Below, piece after piece: positions 1-12,767 of a stretch of 64,000 nucleotides of DNA (positions are counted from its first letter, which is position 1; each line of letters begins with the position of its first letter). The DNA is taken from the NCBI RefSeq assembly GCF_027744825.2, contig NC_071336.1, positions 21,275,501 through 21,339,500 on the forward strand, given 5' to 3'. A program made the translations under genes and the position numbers. The notes beneath the pieces are model-generated. The model was given only the letters and a program-made list of their open reading frames with translations, ran no database searches and was not told the DNA's origin. This DNA is from Synchiropus splendidus (lineage: Eukaryota; Chordata; Actinopteri; Syngnathiformes; Callionymidae).

Positions 1-1534
1 TCCATGCTTGGTGTTGTTAGTAAAAATGTTCAGATTTTGTCAGAACTAAGCCAAAGGCAAGCTTTATAGTGAAAACCTTTGCCAGTTTCTCACTTGTTTA
101 TCATTCTTGCTTGCACTGAATGACTCACCAGGGCGACTGTTGAGCCTACTGAACAGCGTTGGGCGGCTCGACGCGATGATCTGCCTAAACACTGGTGTCA
201 TTAGCAGATGTTGCCTCATTGCTGGAAGGCACTGGTGGTGCTTAACGGTTAGCATTAAGCTGCTAATGAAGCGCACGTGAAGCCATGCATACATGACATT
301 TATTACATTAAACAACAACACCCGGGTGCCGCGCTGAGCAAGACACTGATCCCCGGATTGGGCATAATTAGCCCCGACGTCTTTACAAGTGGTGCAGGCA
401 CCTTTTCGTCAACACATGATTAGACGTTTACAGAGCCAGAGACTTGGTTAATGACTGTATGGTTATTATTTACTGCATGTCAACACGTTGTGACACACAT
501 GAGCAAGTTTTAAAAGACACAAGAAAGCTCAATTCAGTCAGATAAACAGATGTTTCTTTTTTAATAATAATTTAGATTAAACTATTCCTTATTATTTTAT
601 TTATTTATGTGTATTATTCACAAAAATAGCATAAAAATGCAGCTTGTCTGTGGCAAAGGTGAATCTGATACAATCTGGAATTGCCTTCCAAATTGCCTCT
701 GAGGTTTTGCGGCTTCACTTTAATGCCCACGAGTTTTTGTGGCGGGGGGTGATGAGGGGCGCTGTGTACTTTATATGGCTTAAACATTTTAAGTAATCTT
801 TTTTTCATGTTGGTCAACTCTATGTGCTGTGAATTACCCTTCACATCAACGACTCTTGGAAAATGAAAGAATATTAAAGCAATTTCAACTCTGCTCGCTC
901 TGAGATGAGGCCACAGTCGAAAGTAATACCAAAGCAGAATAGATCAGTTTTCTATCATCTGAGAATACATGAAATAGACCTCATAAATGAGTCTGGATGA
1001 TAAATGTATAGTAACTGTATTGCAAGTGATAGAGAGAAGATAATATGGGAAATTGGGCGAATGGTGTCTGGAGACTGAACCAGTTCATTTCAGCGTAGAT
1101 CTGCTCTGCGTTTTTCTTTTTCTTTTTTTTTTTTTACTATATTATTTGAGGAACGGTCTGTGCCTTCAGCGTAGCTTTAATATTCACTCACACATCATCA
1201 CTTAAACACATTTTAACCTGCGTGGACATCCATGTGCTGGTGAGGGTGAGCCCACACACATTCTCTCAGGGAATCATTGGAGTGTGGAGGTGGAGGGAGT
1301 GTGGTTATGGCTAAAGCTGGAATCTTGTTTCCACAATACGTAATGATAAAGATCACAAATGTTGTAGAAAATTGATGTTTATAAGTTTCACATTGTGTTG
1401 AAGCATCCTCTAATCGCTAAAGGTCTAGTTTAAGATTTCTTTGCAGACAGAACCCAAATGTGATACAGTGGAAAAGATGACAAAAGGGCTCAAGCAAGAG
1501 GTGAAGCTTCCCATTGACTAGTGAGTCTCTGTAC
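1..1534. other. Non-coding stretch, no recognised feature
   Basis: This is unique-looking DNA with short open frames only and a T-rich run near 1111-1135. An acceptor/donor-like pair around 1447-1520 is discussed as a finding, but it lies against a LINE fragment and I do not annotate it as an exon. Confidence 0.6.
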
Positions 1535-1875
1535 TACCATCACCTGTTGTCGCAAGCTTTTGGTGGTGACCGAAAGAGCAAGAACAAGTATCGTGTTTCC
1601 TCTGTATGTCTCTCCCTGGGGCAAGGGGTGAAGAGTTTGGTCACCTGTAAGAGTCTCAGCTGCTCATTCAGACTAAGTGAAGCCACTTGGAGGACCATCT
1701 AGTTAGCTTGTCTACCAGGGGGAGCGTGGACATGCTGGAGTGATTATTTTGCTCATTTGTCCTGAGAATGCCTCAGTATTCCCTGAGAACAACTATGTGG
1801 AGGTTTCAAGTGACAGGGAAGTCTGGGCTCTGCCGAGACTGATGTCAACGTGACCTCAGATCGAATGAAGAAAAT
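1535..1875 (+). mobile_element. Degenerate 3' end of a fish LINE (ORF2 C-terminus)
   Basis: The plus strand reads like the last part of a common teleost non-LTR retrotransposon ORF2, recognised from memory. Three landmarks appear in the right order. A block near 1563-1580 resembles the family's 'GGTGACCGAAAGA' segment. A block near 1730-1850 matches the C-terminal segment usually translated as (R)TRWRDY...WERL...P..EL..VAGEREVWASL. The ending at 1846-1875 resembles the family's CGACC-CGGATAAGCGGAAGAAAAT tail. The frame is broken: the tryptophan codon before the 'ERL'-like segment reads as a stop, and the VAGERE-like segment needs frame changes. It is therefore a dead, 5'-truncated copy, as is usual for LINEs. 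The clade (Rex1, L2 or RTE type) cannot be fixed here. The plus-strand open frame at 1514-1702 is a by-product of this fossil. Confidence 0.65.
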
Positions 1876-2896
1876 CTTCAAGTCTTCAGGAGCCCAATCG
1901 CACACTGTTATGCGACCTGGCAAAAACAAGTTTTTGTTAAATAATTCTCCCACTGCATGATAGTCTTGTGTCCAGTCTTCAGCTTTGTCATAATAGTCGA
2001 TGGAGCTGCTCCTTTAGCCATTTAATATTGTTGTGCCGTCACCCAAGGCTCTAAAGACCCCCCTAAAATAGTCCACTTACCAGTTTATTATTCATAAAGG
2101 AACCTGAAATGATACTTGAGCATTTCTGCCTTTTAAAATTTGAATTCCACAAATTAAAATGACAGGCACCTGAAGAAGGAGTTAAATGTTTGAAAATAGT
2201 TTAAGATTTATGATCAGTATTCTTTTTTCTGTGCAATCCGAATCCCATTTTGATATAATTTCAAGTGGTATTTTTCTAAGTGAGACTCTTAAATTAATCT
2301 GACCTCCATGCGGGGGACTAATTAAAGGAGGAGAAGTAGGAGGTATGAAGTGTGAGGGGGTTTGCAAGGTGGAGTTCTGCAGTCAACTTCTTCTTCTTTT
2401 ACATATATGGGTTGCTGGTTGATGGAAGAGCACGTTGGCCCAACTAGGTTGCTGTTGAGCAACACTAACACTTAACTCCATTTGTATCCTGATAAGACCA
2501 CGTGTGTCAAACACTGGGGAACATGACAAGTGAGGATATTGGAGGAGAGTGAAAGTGCCGTGCAGTTGAGGAAAGGAAAGGCGAGGAGAGGGATGAGGAG
2601 AAGAGATTGATTGGGCCAGCCAGGAGATGACTGCTGATGAAGGCCTCTCATAGACAGATGGATGCCGCGTCAGGTCCTTGCTTCCATAAGCCCTCCACCT
2701 AATCCACCTCAAATTTTCCTCTGATTGCTTCTAAATTGCCTTCGTCCATAGTTTCCTGCTGATTTCTCACCGTGAACTCCTTTTCCCGCTCGGCCAGAGC
2801 TGAGAATGATGTCTGGCCCGGTGAGCTGCTTCCTTGGATTTGAACAGAGAATATGGGAAAAGAGTGGTTGGGCGGTGTGAGGGGTGATGGCTCCTC
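1876..2896. other. Non-coding stretch, partly purine-rich
   Basis: No gene is recognised. Positions 2555-2615 form a purine-rich run (GA/GGA-rich on the plus strand) that opens minus-strand frames biased to Ser, Pro and His. That bias is a composition effect. Confidence 0.55.

Positions 2897-2922
<26 letters not shown>
2897..2922. repeat. (TG)13 microsatellite
   Basis: A run of uninterrupted TG dinucleotides is followed by CGCGC. Two overlapping plus-strand frames read through it as Cys-Val repeats, which marks those frames as non-coding. Confidence 0.97.
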
Positions 2923-2927
<5 letters not shown>

Positions 2928-5357
2928 TCATGTGTGTTTCAGTCCTCTCATAAAAACAGTCTTGTCTCAGGTCTTGTCATTAAAATGTATTATCATCCCA
3001 CTGTGTCAAGAGAGGAGACAAATAGCCTTTTCCTCGGACTGCTATCAGCACGTCTCATTCTTATTCTCTCTTTCATATACTCCCTGACTTCATCTCTTTG
3101 GGGTATCAAGAAACTGGAGAGAGGAAGGGGGGTTATGGGGGGGTGTTGTCGTGATCCTCTTCTTTTTTATTTTCATCCTTCTCTTTTCTCAGCATTTCTC
3201 CCTCTCTCCAGAATTATGTCCCTGGAACTACAGATACTACACCAATCGAACTAGTGGTGGATTCACTGTGTTTATTCCAATTACGGAGCCTTTTACATTG
3301 ACCATTAAGATTTCTTGCTTGTTTTGTTATTAACTGTTATTTTCTTCAAATCTATTTCACTATAACATTTTGAGAGAGTTCTCCTGTCATGAAAACATAT
3401 AAAAGCAAACACTGAAACTGTTTCTTAGTTACATAAAAAACAACATTCTCCAGACATCCTACACAAATGTAAGAGGAATTCTAATACTGGTGTTTATTGA
3501 AACAACTGTCTCTGATAGGGGTGATATCATGCTTCATAATCACCATAATAAAATAGAATTGACAATATTTGGGCTGCTTTTATCCAGTTAGATGATCACA
3601 TACGGGCTGACCGTTTGAAAATGAATGTATGTTTGCTTGATGTTGCCTTGGTTGCTTTGTATGTGTCTCATTTACGAGCAACTTCCTCTGATTCATACTT
3701 CACACCTGTCCTGTTTAGAAGTCTTCTAAAGCTCTTGAGTGCATTGCACGCATGAGAATCAAGCAGAGCATGTGACGTGTGTTATGTATGTATTGACTCA
3801 GTTACGCAAGCGTCATTGGGCACAACTGTGAGCTTCATTCATTGGTTTGTCAAATGGAATTTCTGTGTCAGTCTTTAAGATCTTCATGTTGTTTCCCATA
3901 ATGCATCCTCTGACACCAAAAAATGTTTGAAACATTTCGTTTGAAATAAAGAAGCTCACTTTTAATATCTTTTGCTTGACTTTTCAGGCTGATATGAGCT
4001 TCTTAAGTCACACTTGGGCGAGTGTCAACTAAGAGATACTTAAAAATAATGTAAGTCAACATGTAAAGGAAGCATCTCTTCCACGCAAAAAGAGGTAAAC
4101 GCGGAATCCACCTCAGATTCGACAAGCTCACCGGACCCCCTGCCTCTCCAACGCTTGTCAGTCATTTAACTCATATAACATTGCTTCTGCTACAGAAGTT
4201 GCGTTGTAGCTTGACTTCCTACATTGTTCTTGGCCCTGCCCACTCCTAAAGTTTCTCAACACTTTCCACAGAAAAAGCAAGCAGACTATTCCGAGATTTG
4301 TCCCGGCAGTATCTTGGGTGATAAGAGAGATATACTGTAACCCACGCTGATTTGCCACTCAATTATCATGTGACCTTTTCCTCACGATCATTAATATAAA
4401 CTTGGGGGAGGGGGGCAAGGGGGTCAGAAAGAGGTAGAGAGGGCGCACAGACAGTGAGACAAAGCCTCGACCAAAGAGACATACGTTGTAGGTTTATGGA
4501 AAGAAAGGTCAAGTTAAGGTACAAACAAAGAAGGAAGCTTTGGAAAGAGACATTGCGAGAGTGGGAAAAAAAAGATGGGGGGTGAAGAGAAAGCAGCAGA
4601 CAAGATTGCATTTTAGAATTACTGGCCAACACCTAACAATTTATGCCCTCATGCAGTGCAAGGCAGCAGCTGGAGCCCGCAGAGAGAGCTTGTGCGTACA
4701 TGCTCTATGCTGTTTTAAACCTGGTGTTTCTCTTGTCAAGGAGACACTCAGTTGATCCAAAAAAAAAAGTCTAACATTTAAGCATTGTCTTTTGGGTGAA
4801 ACAAATTTGGCAGGTACAAGCTAAATTAAACGATTTGGAAGTAAAATTGTGACGGTGTATCTGGCACATGATGGATGGATGAATCAAATGCACAAGATTT
4901 AGGGAGGAAAGTGGAACGAATTCTCTTTTTTCAAAGCAGTCTGGGTGACGTAGCTGGCAGTGAATTGCCCTTGTGGCATAATTTAACCCTTGTTACCAGT
5001 TCTCCGACTCACAAGATGTGGCAGTCTTTCAGCTGCAGTTCTCCAGCATAGTCAGGTAATGCGGCAGTTACCGTTTATTTTATTGGGTCCCACCATTCTC
5101 CACTGTCTTCCCTTTCCTCTTCCTCATGGCGCTGATGGGCTATCAGTTCAGCCTCATTGCTCTTGGAGTGAAGGTGTCTTGTCCTTTCCTGCAGGATGCA
5201 GTGAGGTGGGCAATGTGGCTATAGGGCCACATCAGTGGACTGAAGGATTTCTCCAAGTGCGAGTGTGAGTTAACCGGTGCTAACACAACACAGACTTCCT
5301 CATTAAACTGGTCTTCGTTTACCCACAGAAGGAATGACGGCTGTCACGTACCTCACG

Positions 5358-5360
<3 letters not shown>
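2923..5360. other. Non-coding stretch
   Basis: No recognisable exon or RNA gene is visible. The only compositional features are a G-rich patch at 4404-4423 (three long G runs) and a short GGAT-like run near 4870. The remainder is mixed-composition unique DNA. Confidence 0.55.

Positions 5361-5445
<85 letters not shown>
5361..5445. repeat. Long (AT)n microsatellite, about 85 bp
   Basis: This is an uninterrupted alternating AT tract of roughly 42 repeats. It can fold back on itself and is likely length-polymorphic, so its assembled length may not be exact. A minus-strand frame translates it as Ile-Tyr repeats, which is an artefact. Confidence 0.98.
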
Positions 5446-5447
<2 letters not shown>

Positions 5448-6336
5448 AACAAAGGTATATAAAACAAAGTTTTTTTTGTTCTGGAAAATTAACGCTTACA
5501 TTTTCACCCAAACAATTGCTGGTTGCTTGTTTGAACACTGTCGCCAGTTTCTCATTTAAATTACTTTTATTTTTCCTGTTTTTACTATCTGGTGGAGATA
5601 AATCACTCGTCTTGAACATATAGAAGAAATTCAGTTGGGAGAAAAAGAAAACAAAAAATGTTGGACACGTCATTAATAAAAATCGACACCTCCAAATATG
5701 GTGAAATATTTGAAGCATTTACATTCGTGGTCATTAACATTTGCGTTTAAAGCCTGTTGTGCTTCACTTGATCTTTCATAAACAAAACGTTAGACCAACA
5801 CCAGACTGTCTGATCAACTCCACAAGGCCTGGCAGTCAAACACCACTGCCCAGCCAAAAAACGATCAAGCCTGCAGGAATAAGACGCTAACACAAACCAT
5901 TTGTTGTGCTGTTTTTACGAACAGTTAATGCGTTACTCTGTGTGACTGCAGCTGAAGGAAAAAAAAAAAAGCAAAAAAAGGCTTTACTTCATTTTGGGGC
6001 AAAGAGACTCACTATTGTTTTGCTGTTGTTATATGTTTAACTACTGAAAGGATTGAAGTAATGCTCAATGTTCATAAAGAGGGGTTTAGGAAATGACAAG
6101 TGCACAATCCTCTTCTCGTATTCGAATTTAAGCAGACCTGTTGTTACTCAAAAAACTTGAACACACCACACATACACACACAGGCAGCGTCTTCCCACTC
6201 TGTCGTCAGATGGAGCTTGAGAAAAGACCACTGCGGGCCGAGGTGGCGATGGGGGCCAAAATTTTTAACCATCTACTGGGAGCTTTAGTACGAGAATATA
6301 AACAGAAAAATGAAGGTGACATTTGAGAGAGAAAGT
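5446..6336. other. Non-coding stretch
   Basis: AT-leaning unique DNA with a short A-rich run near 5960-5975 and a degenerate CA stretch around 6165-6182. No exon, RNA gene or transposon end was recognised. Confidence 0.55.
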
Positions 6337-6384
6337 GGGAGGGGGGGGGCGGGGGGCTGTGGGTCCGAATGGGTGAAGGGGGGG
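6337..6384 (+). repeat. G-rich tract, potential G-quadruplex
   Basis: The plus strand carries G runs of 3 (6337-6339), 9 (6341-6349), 6 (6351-6356), 3 (6361-6363), 3 (6371-6373) and 7 (6378-6384), with loops of 1, 1, 4, 7 and 4 nt. That fits the usual four-run quadruplex pattern with spare runs. Whether it folds in cells is unknown. Confidence 0.7.
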
Positions 6385-6499
6385 ATTTAATAGGGCCCAG
6401 AGACACGAAGGGTGTGAGATGAGATGATGAAACTGGAGGATAGAGGGGAAGGAGGGCGGGAAGAGAGAGGGTGAGATTGTGTGTCAAAATGTGGATGTT

Positions 6500-6760
6500 T
6501 GGAGATTGGGCTTCCAACCCTGCCAAATGATTAAAATGTTCCCTCTGACATTCATATTCCCCCTATCTGGAGTCCCGGCGACGTACGGCGGGATGAATGT
6601 GAATGCAGAGATGTCCGTATAGAACCTGATCTGAGAAATGTTTATGCCAGGAGATTAAATTCAAGCATTTGGTGACGCTGTCGGCTTGATGATGGGGAAG
6701 AAAAGATTAGATTTAATTCTATTATATTTGGCTTAAAATCTGTAATCTGCTTCGGTATTA
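6500..6760. promoter_or_regulatory. Possible conserved non-coding block (weak)
   Basis: This is balanced-composition unique sequence without microsatellites. It has several ATTA cores and CpG-bearing stretches such as the GCGACGTACG-type segment near 6580. The texture resembles vertebrate conserved non-coding elements. No alignment was possible, so the call is an impression from sequence style. Confidence 0.18.
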
Positions 6761-8692
6761 CAGTGACATGCAGGCAGTGACATTGTTTTCTATGAAAAAA
6801 TAATAATTTTTGTTATTGCTCTGCAACCTGCCCCAGTAATGACATGAAGAAAACAAAGTGGAAAGATAAATATAAACAAATCCAAAGCATGTTGACAAGT
6901 TTGATTGTTTGGTTATGAAGCATTTCATTTCTGTTGGAAGATTAGAAATATTTCCTTTTTCTTTTGATTGAATTAATATTGCTCTCTTTCTGATAGATAA
7001 ACTTAGCTTGCAGTCTTATTTATTATGTGACTGTGATTAGTTGTGTCTAAATACTCATTGGTTTATTGTCAACGTTAGATATGGAATAACAACCATGGAA
7101 AATCATTAATATATCAATATTTGAAGTGAATTATAAAAATAAATACTATTTAATATAAATATATAAAAATAAAAACATCTACTTGCATTTACTTTTTGCA
7201 TAAATAAAGCAACAAAACAAATTCTGTCATTTAGTTGTGAGATCAATAACGGATTCGATTAAAATTTCTAATTTATTTACATCTATTCTCTTGAATCGTT
7301 TGATATCCATTCTCAGTGTTTTTCATTACGTACTTGAAAGAACCTGACCAGAAATTCAAAATCAAAAATAAACGAAAAAACCAGTGAAATAATAATAATA
7401 ACATATGGTAAGTCAGTCAGTCCATGCATAATCAACTATTCATAATGTAACAATTTATTAACATTGTTCAGCATACTCAAAAAATGTTTAATATATTTCC
7501 TTTCGGTGTAAACCCAAAATTGGCCTGGTGTCCATCATCTTAAACATTTTTAAATTGATAACTTGATGCAGATCAGTTGCTTGATTCACACATGGTGAAT
7601 AACATGACAATAGATATCAGGTGGACCTCAGACCCCCAGAATCTCCATGAGTGTGAGTCGCCATCCTTTCCCTTTCAACGCTCCAGAGATGAGGGTTGTC
7701 ATGGTTACGGGGGCAGAAAAATCGCCCCACTGCCCACCCTACCCCCCAGTGACACACACACACACACCTTTCCCCCCCTTTCTTTTCACTCGTTCCAACA
7801 TTGCTGATGTCACCGGTGAAACTATGAATTTAACATACAGGTCATAAGATGCATATCTGGACTGCGGTAAGCCGGCGGGAATCGGCAAGTGGGAGAAAGG
7901 AACTGGAGCCTCGCTGCCTGATAGATGGGCACGTCGTTGAAACGTCCTTGAAATTTAAAAGCGAAAGTAATAAAACATGAGAGGAAATTCAAAATTCAAT
8001 CTCAAAGAGATTTGGCGTTGAGGGTGTTCTCCTTTTGCTCCCATTTCTTCTTTTCAGGCGCAATTAGAGTGTTTCCCTGTGAAATGAACCCTGAGAAAAG
8101 GTTAAAAAAAAAGGAGGATGTGAGGGTTTGAAATGGAGAGAAGCTCAAGCTCAGAAGAATCTTCAAGCTTTTGTTTTTAGGTTTCATTTTGTGTGTGCGT
8201 GTGTGCGTGTGTGTAGCATTATAAAAGAACTTGACTGTGCACTTACGGGATTATGGTGCACTTGCTACTGATAAATATCTTAATTTCAATACGATTTCTA
8301 AGCCATCATCATAATTATTATTTTTCATTTTTCCTTCCCTTCCAACTTATTTTTAATGAAGACCCTTTTCAATAAACAAAATGGATATGCATTAGGGGGG
8401 ATGATGGAGCTTTCAAGTATAAACCTCTCATGTCTATTAAGTGCTTCCATTACACCACATATCTTCCGCGGCCCCCACTAAATATATTTTTTCCCTTCTT
8501 TCCCTCTTCCCCCAAATCAGATTTGTCATGACTCTCTGCGAGACACAAGCCAGTTCCAGCTTTCTGTTTTTATTTTGAGGTTTACAGCTGATAACGGACA
8601 AATGCTTCTGTTTTGTTTTGTTTTTCTTATAAACAGTCTGTAAAAAGAGCTGAAAATAAAACATAAATAAAGGAACACTAAAACATTCAGTC
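6761..8692. other. AT-rich non-coding stretch with small microsatellites
   Basis: Positions 6780-7560 are strongly AT-rich. Small simple repeats lie at 7752-7768 (CA) and 8191-8214 (GT with GC interruptions). The plus-strand frames near 7577-7847 and the minus-strand frames near 8002-8664 show no family resemblance and span low-complexity DNA. Confidence 0.55.

Positions 8693-8723
<31 letters not shown>
8693..8723. repeat. (TAA)10 microsatellite
   Basis: A perfect TAA trinucleotide array of about 31 bp, followed by TTTG. Confidence 0.96.
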
Positions 8724-8814
8724 TTGTTTTAGCCAGTCAAAGATGAAATGTTTTTCTCTTTAATATTTTAAATGCTGTTTAGTCTGTATGGATGATTATT
8801 AAATGGATGAGTCA

Positions 8815-9040
8815 CACTTTAGAGTAGGCAACATACAGTATATTACCATAAATAAACTACATTTGCAAACGTGTATTAGCACTTTATTATGACATAATTC
8901 ATTCATATGAAGTACTGATGGGGATCTTGTGATGCCTGCCTATGTTCTTAGTGGTCACTGAAAATTCCTTCTAAACTACATGATAATTACTTATTATGAC
9001 CTGTTAATAAGTGAATGAATTATTTATATGATTTCCTCGA
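8815..9040 (-). mobile_element. Copy of a small TIR (MITE-like) family
   Basis: Positions 8815-8881 are the reverse complement of 13622-13687, with small gaps and clearly high identity. The shared block includes the motif TAGTTTATTTATGGTAATAT and the terminal TAAAGTG/CACTTTA end. The right part (about 8990-9040) is only loosely like the other end of that element, so the far boundary is approximate. Two copies in opposite orientation and no coding capacity suggest a short non-autonomous DNA transposon. The superfamily is not determined. Confidence 0.55.
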
Positions 9041-9769
9041 CCAACCGTGTCACCTTGATTTGTTTCCTTTCTTCATATACAGCTTTATTTTTGCAAAGAT
9101 TATTCTGAGAAAATACCATGTAAATCTATGAATTTTCCTTTCTTTCAGGAACTGTTCTCCCAGTATAAATGTATCGTATAAAGGTAAAAATGTGATGAGA
9201 ATACTAAATTAATAATTGTATTTTACATGAATTAACTCCTTTGTGGTTAAGTAATAATGTGTGTAGCGTACTAGCTTCACCAAAGCCTGTTTGTGATGGA
9301 TGATGAATGAAGTGACTGAGTGCTCACTAGCTAGCTGCAGTGCCCCTGAACTGTGTAGTGGAGTGGGCATGTACTGACTGACTCTTTCAGGGGGGGACGT
9401 TATCAGACAGGCACGATGTGGTCAGAAGCTGCTCAACTGACAGCTCAGACTGAAATATCACAGAAGCGATGACCTTTCTTGTCAGCAATTTTAGCATTTT
9501 ATGATTTCCTGGTGGCGCAGGAGAATAAGATTCCTGCTTCTTTACCCTTTTTCATTTTAAAAACAAAATGTTGGAAACTTTACCTTACAATATTTTAAAT
9601 ATGACTTTGATGTAGAGCTAAAAAGTGGATGCATTTTCAAACAAGTAGCATCATTAACTCAAACGTTGTACGGTAAATTGAAGTGAAAGTGATGATGCAA
9701 ATGTATAATTGTTGTTTTGACTCATCCCTGATCTGTTGCTGGAAAGCTAAAATGTGACTTCAAGTCTGG
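9041..9769. other. Non-coding stretch
   Basis: AT-rich unique DNA with a short CTAGCTAGCT-like run near 9330. No gene, RNA or transposon end was recognised. Confidence 0.55.
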
Positions 9770-9970
9770 CTTCACTTATGTTTGCATCATTTGTGCCTCT
9801 AATTAATATCGCCGTGCAATTTACTGCCTCCATATTGATACACAGGATGTTGGATGTCCTTCCATTAGGCACATTCTGCTGAGAAATAACAAACGCCGGA
9901 CAGTAAATCAGCGCGGCGTGTCTGGACATCGTCCTCATATAATTGGTGTTTGATAACTCTGATTGACTAT
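9770..9970. promoter_or_regulatory. Possible conserved non-coding element
   Basis: A compact 200-bp block without simple repeats contains a TAATTA core near 9800, an octamer-like ATGTTTGCAT near 9780, and interspersed CpGs, including a short CpG-dense stretch near 9912-9919. In texture it resembles the enhancer-type elements found around vertebrate developmental genes. This is inference only. Confidence 0.27.
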
Positions 9971-11261
9971 TGATCGCCGCAGAGTTTTGACCCTGGCAGT
10001 AAATCCAGACCTCTGGTGGTCAGGACCCTGCATGGTTGAGTCTGAAATATTTGATCCGGGTCTAAAGAGAAATAGCCACTTATTCTCCCCTTACGCACGT
10101 TTTTCTTTTTTTATGACAGCCGCGCTCCCATCTTTCCTCTTAAGTTTTACCCTTTTGTGACCTTTTGGTGAGACCCAACGTGTCTGCGTTATATATGGGG
10201 CTGTCCTGCCATGACGCTGGGGTTATGGAAGGAGGGACGGGGCAGGCGCATTAGCCAGTCCCCTCAGCCCACCCCAACACTCAACAGCGAGAGTCCCCAT
10301 CTCTAACTGCGCTTCACTTCATTCATTTTGTTTGTCCCCTGCGGTTGGCCGGCAAGGCCTCTAAATCCTCCCTTTATTGTACGCCGTGTGCACAAAGGCC
10401 AGGCGCGCTCTCTCATTTCCTTGATGTGCAGTTGGACAGCGGCGGAGGCTTTGTCAGCATGGATGCAAACATTAGCATAAAGCAGTTCCTGGGGCCTCTG
10501 TGACAATCAACGGCAGTGTGTCCCAAACATACCGTGTGTGTTAAATATCTGAATCATTGTCTTTCTGTGGCCCACAGTCAGATGAAGAGGGAGAGGGATG
10601 CCAGACTAGATCAATGAAGACTTGGTTCCTTCGTCTCCTCATTGTCCTCATGTCAGCACGACACTATGGGGTGATCCAAACTTTGGCTAGTGATGGGTTA
10701 ATAATGGATATGATCTAATAAATTTTCCTTGGAAGTCACTTGTAATAATATAATATGTGAAGAGTACACTGTGCTGTAACAATAATTTGAATCTTTGTTG
10801 TGGCATTTAGAGAACTTTCTCCCTTTTCTGTTGCTGACAGTTGTTGGTGGACTTCTACAGAGAGACACTTGTGAGTTGCTAACTAGTGCAGGGACAAAAA
10901 ATATTAAAACACACAAGAGGGATGTCTCCATGGAAACTTTTGTAGATTCAACTATTATGACTGAGCTCTCGCTTAATAGAGTACGTATGAATATCTGAGA
11001 TTGTATGTTTTGATCGTTTCATTTCCAGCGACACATAAATGGGGGGAGACGGATGACCTACTTGATCTGGGGCAACATGAGTCTTTCCTTTGGCTTTGGG
11101 CTCCCTCCCTCTTTCTTTCTCCAGCTCCTCACCTTCCTCTTCACAGACAACAAAAGTGGGATTACCCAGATGTCGAAAGAGAAAACAAGTCTGTGTGTTT
11201 ATGGTGGTATTAAGCTTTTTGAACTGTGGGGTTTCCGTTCTAAAACAGACTCACTTCAGCC
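9971..11261. other. Non-coding stretch
   Basis: Mixed composition. Positions 10180-10500 are relatively GC-rich, with several CpGs, but there is no recognisable promoter or exon. Open frames on both strands are short and unrelated to any family I know. Confidence 0.5.
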
Positions 11262-11385
11262 GGCGGGCCTGGTAATTATTGACCAGCAGGGTCGAGGGAC
11301 AAACACCAAGCTCATTACACATGGAGATTGTAATGCTCGCCCGGCACCAGAATGGCAATTGAAAGCGCTGGTGGCCCTAATTCTC
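11262..11385. promoter_or_regulatory. Possible conserved non-coding element (weak)
   Basis: A repeat-free block with several ATTA/TAAT cores (near 11276, 11313 and 11330) and a CAATTGAAAG segment. It lies within a 138-codon plus-strand frame (11053-11469) that shows no domain. Only the texture supports a regulatory reading. Confidence 0.2.
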
Positions 11386-12767
11386 TTCTTTTTGTGTTGT
11401 CAGAAATCTAGAGGGTTGTTAGGCTTTTTTGTTTGGGAGAGTTGCATGCGCGAGTCAAGCTGCCTTTGAGGCGGTGGCAGCCGCTACAGGGAGGCTGCGT
11501 GCGGCCCAAGCGCCTGCTTCAAAGACTGAGCGCAATCTTTCATGTCTCCCTCATGTGAAGCCACGAGAGAAACAAAAGCTCTGAATGCAGGTTCCTCACC
11601 GGGTCAATTTGCCTAATGACTAGAATCTAATACCAACTCAACAAGGTCGTTGTGTGCCATATTTATCTGACCTGCGTTGTAATTATGCAGAACACTGTTC
11701 AATATGAATATTGAATGTGCCCATATATATTTCATTATCCAGTTATATCACAGCCCCTCATATTTAAACTGGTGTGCAGTCATTTATTTTTATTAAATAT
11801 TCATTTAGAAGTATTTAAAATGCTTTAATTGTTCCAGTCATTCATATATTTTTTACTCATTTTCTGCAAATACAAATGGTGTTAGACGTTTTCAATTCAG
11901 ATTTGTGTTTTGCATCTGTCCTAGTCCGAGTATGTAATGAACCATGGAATTTCTAACCTTAATCAAATACATTTTTTCACTTGTTAATTTTTTTTTTAAT
12001 TAAATATCTTTACAATTTTATATTCCTTGCATTACATAGTCATTCACTGTCACATATGCTGAGGGCCGTGCCGATGTGATGTGGTTATTTTAAATCCATC
12101 TCACTATGTATTTAAGTAAATAAATCGAAACTAGTATTTCATCACATTACTAAACCATTTTTTTTTAATCCACTGAACATTATACATTCCTGTTGTGTCC
12201 TATACGCCTACTGTTTGAGAGCTCTCATGGAAACCTTTAAGAAAACAAGCTAAGAGAACATCACCCTTGTCTTCCCCTCTCCTCCTTTAGTATTTCGTTT
12301 GTTGCCATTTTTTCTTTTTTTTTTTTTTTTAAATAAAATGAACATTGCCTCTGCGTTTTTCAATTCCCAACTGTTTTTTGTAGGAGCAGAACAGTTGTAA
12401 TAGCAATGTGTCATTATTCATAGAGGATATTAGCTGTGTGACACTGTCGCTTTCTCTGCGGCGGCATGTCGCTCGCTTTATTTCTACCCATCAGGCACTG
12501 GGGTGTGACAGGGGGAAGTGTTGTCAGGACCAAGGGGTCCCTACTATGTCCCCGTGATGTAGACAGACATTATAAATGACATTGCCCAATCGTATTCAAG
12601 ATGGCGGCCAGGGGGTGGTGGTGTGTGTTCGTGTGTGTGCTTCTGTTGCTCTGGCTGGAGAGATGGGGAATAGTGAGGGAGAAGATGAGACAACACAGGG
12701 AGCCTCATTTGATGCAGTTAATGTGCAGATTTATGTAGAGGGACAGTGGTCAACATTCATAAGATCT
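11386..12767. other. AT-rich non-coding stretch
   Basis: Positions 11690-12200 are AT-rich. Poly-T runs occur near 11988 and 12310-12330. A plus-strand frame from 12576 continues into the pyrimidine tract and shows no conserved motif. Confidence 0.55.
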
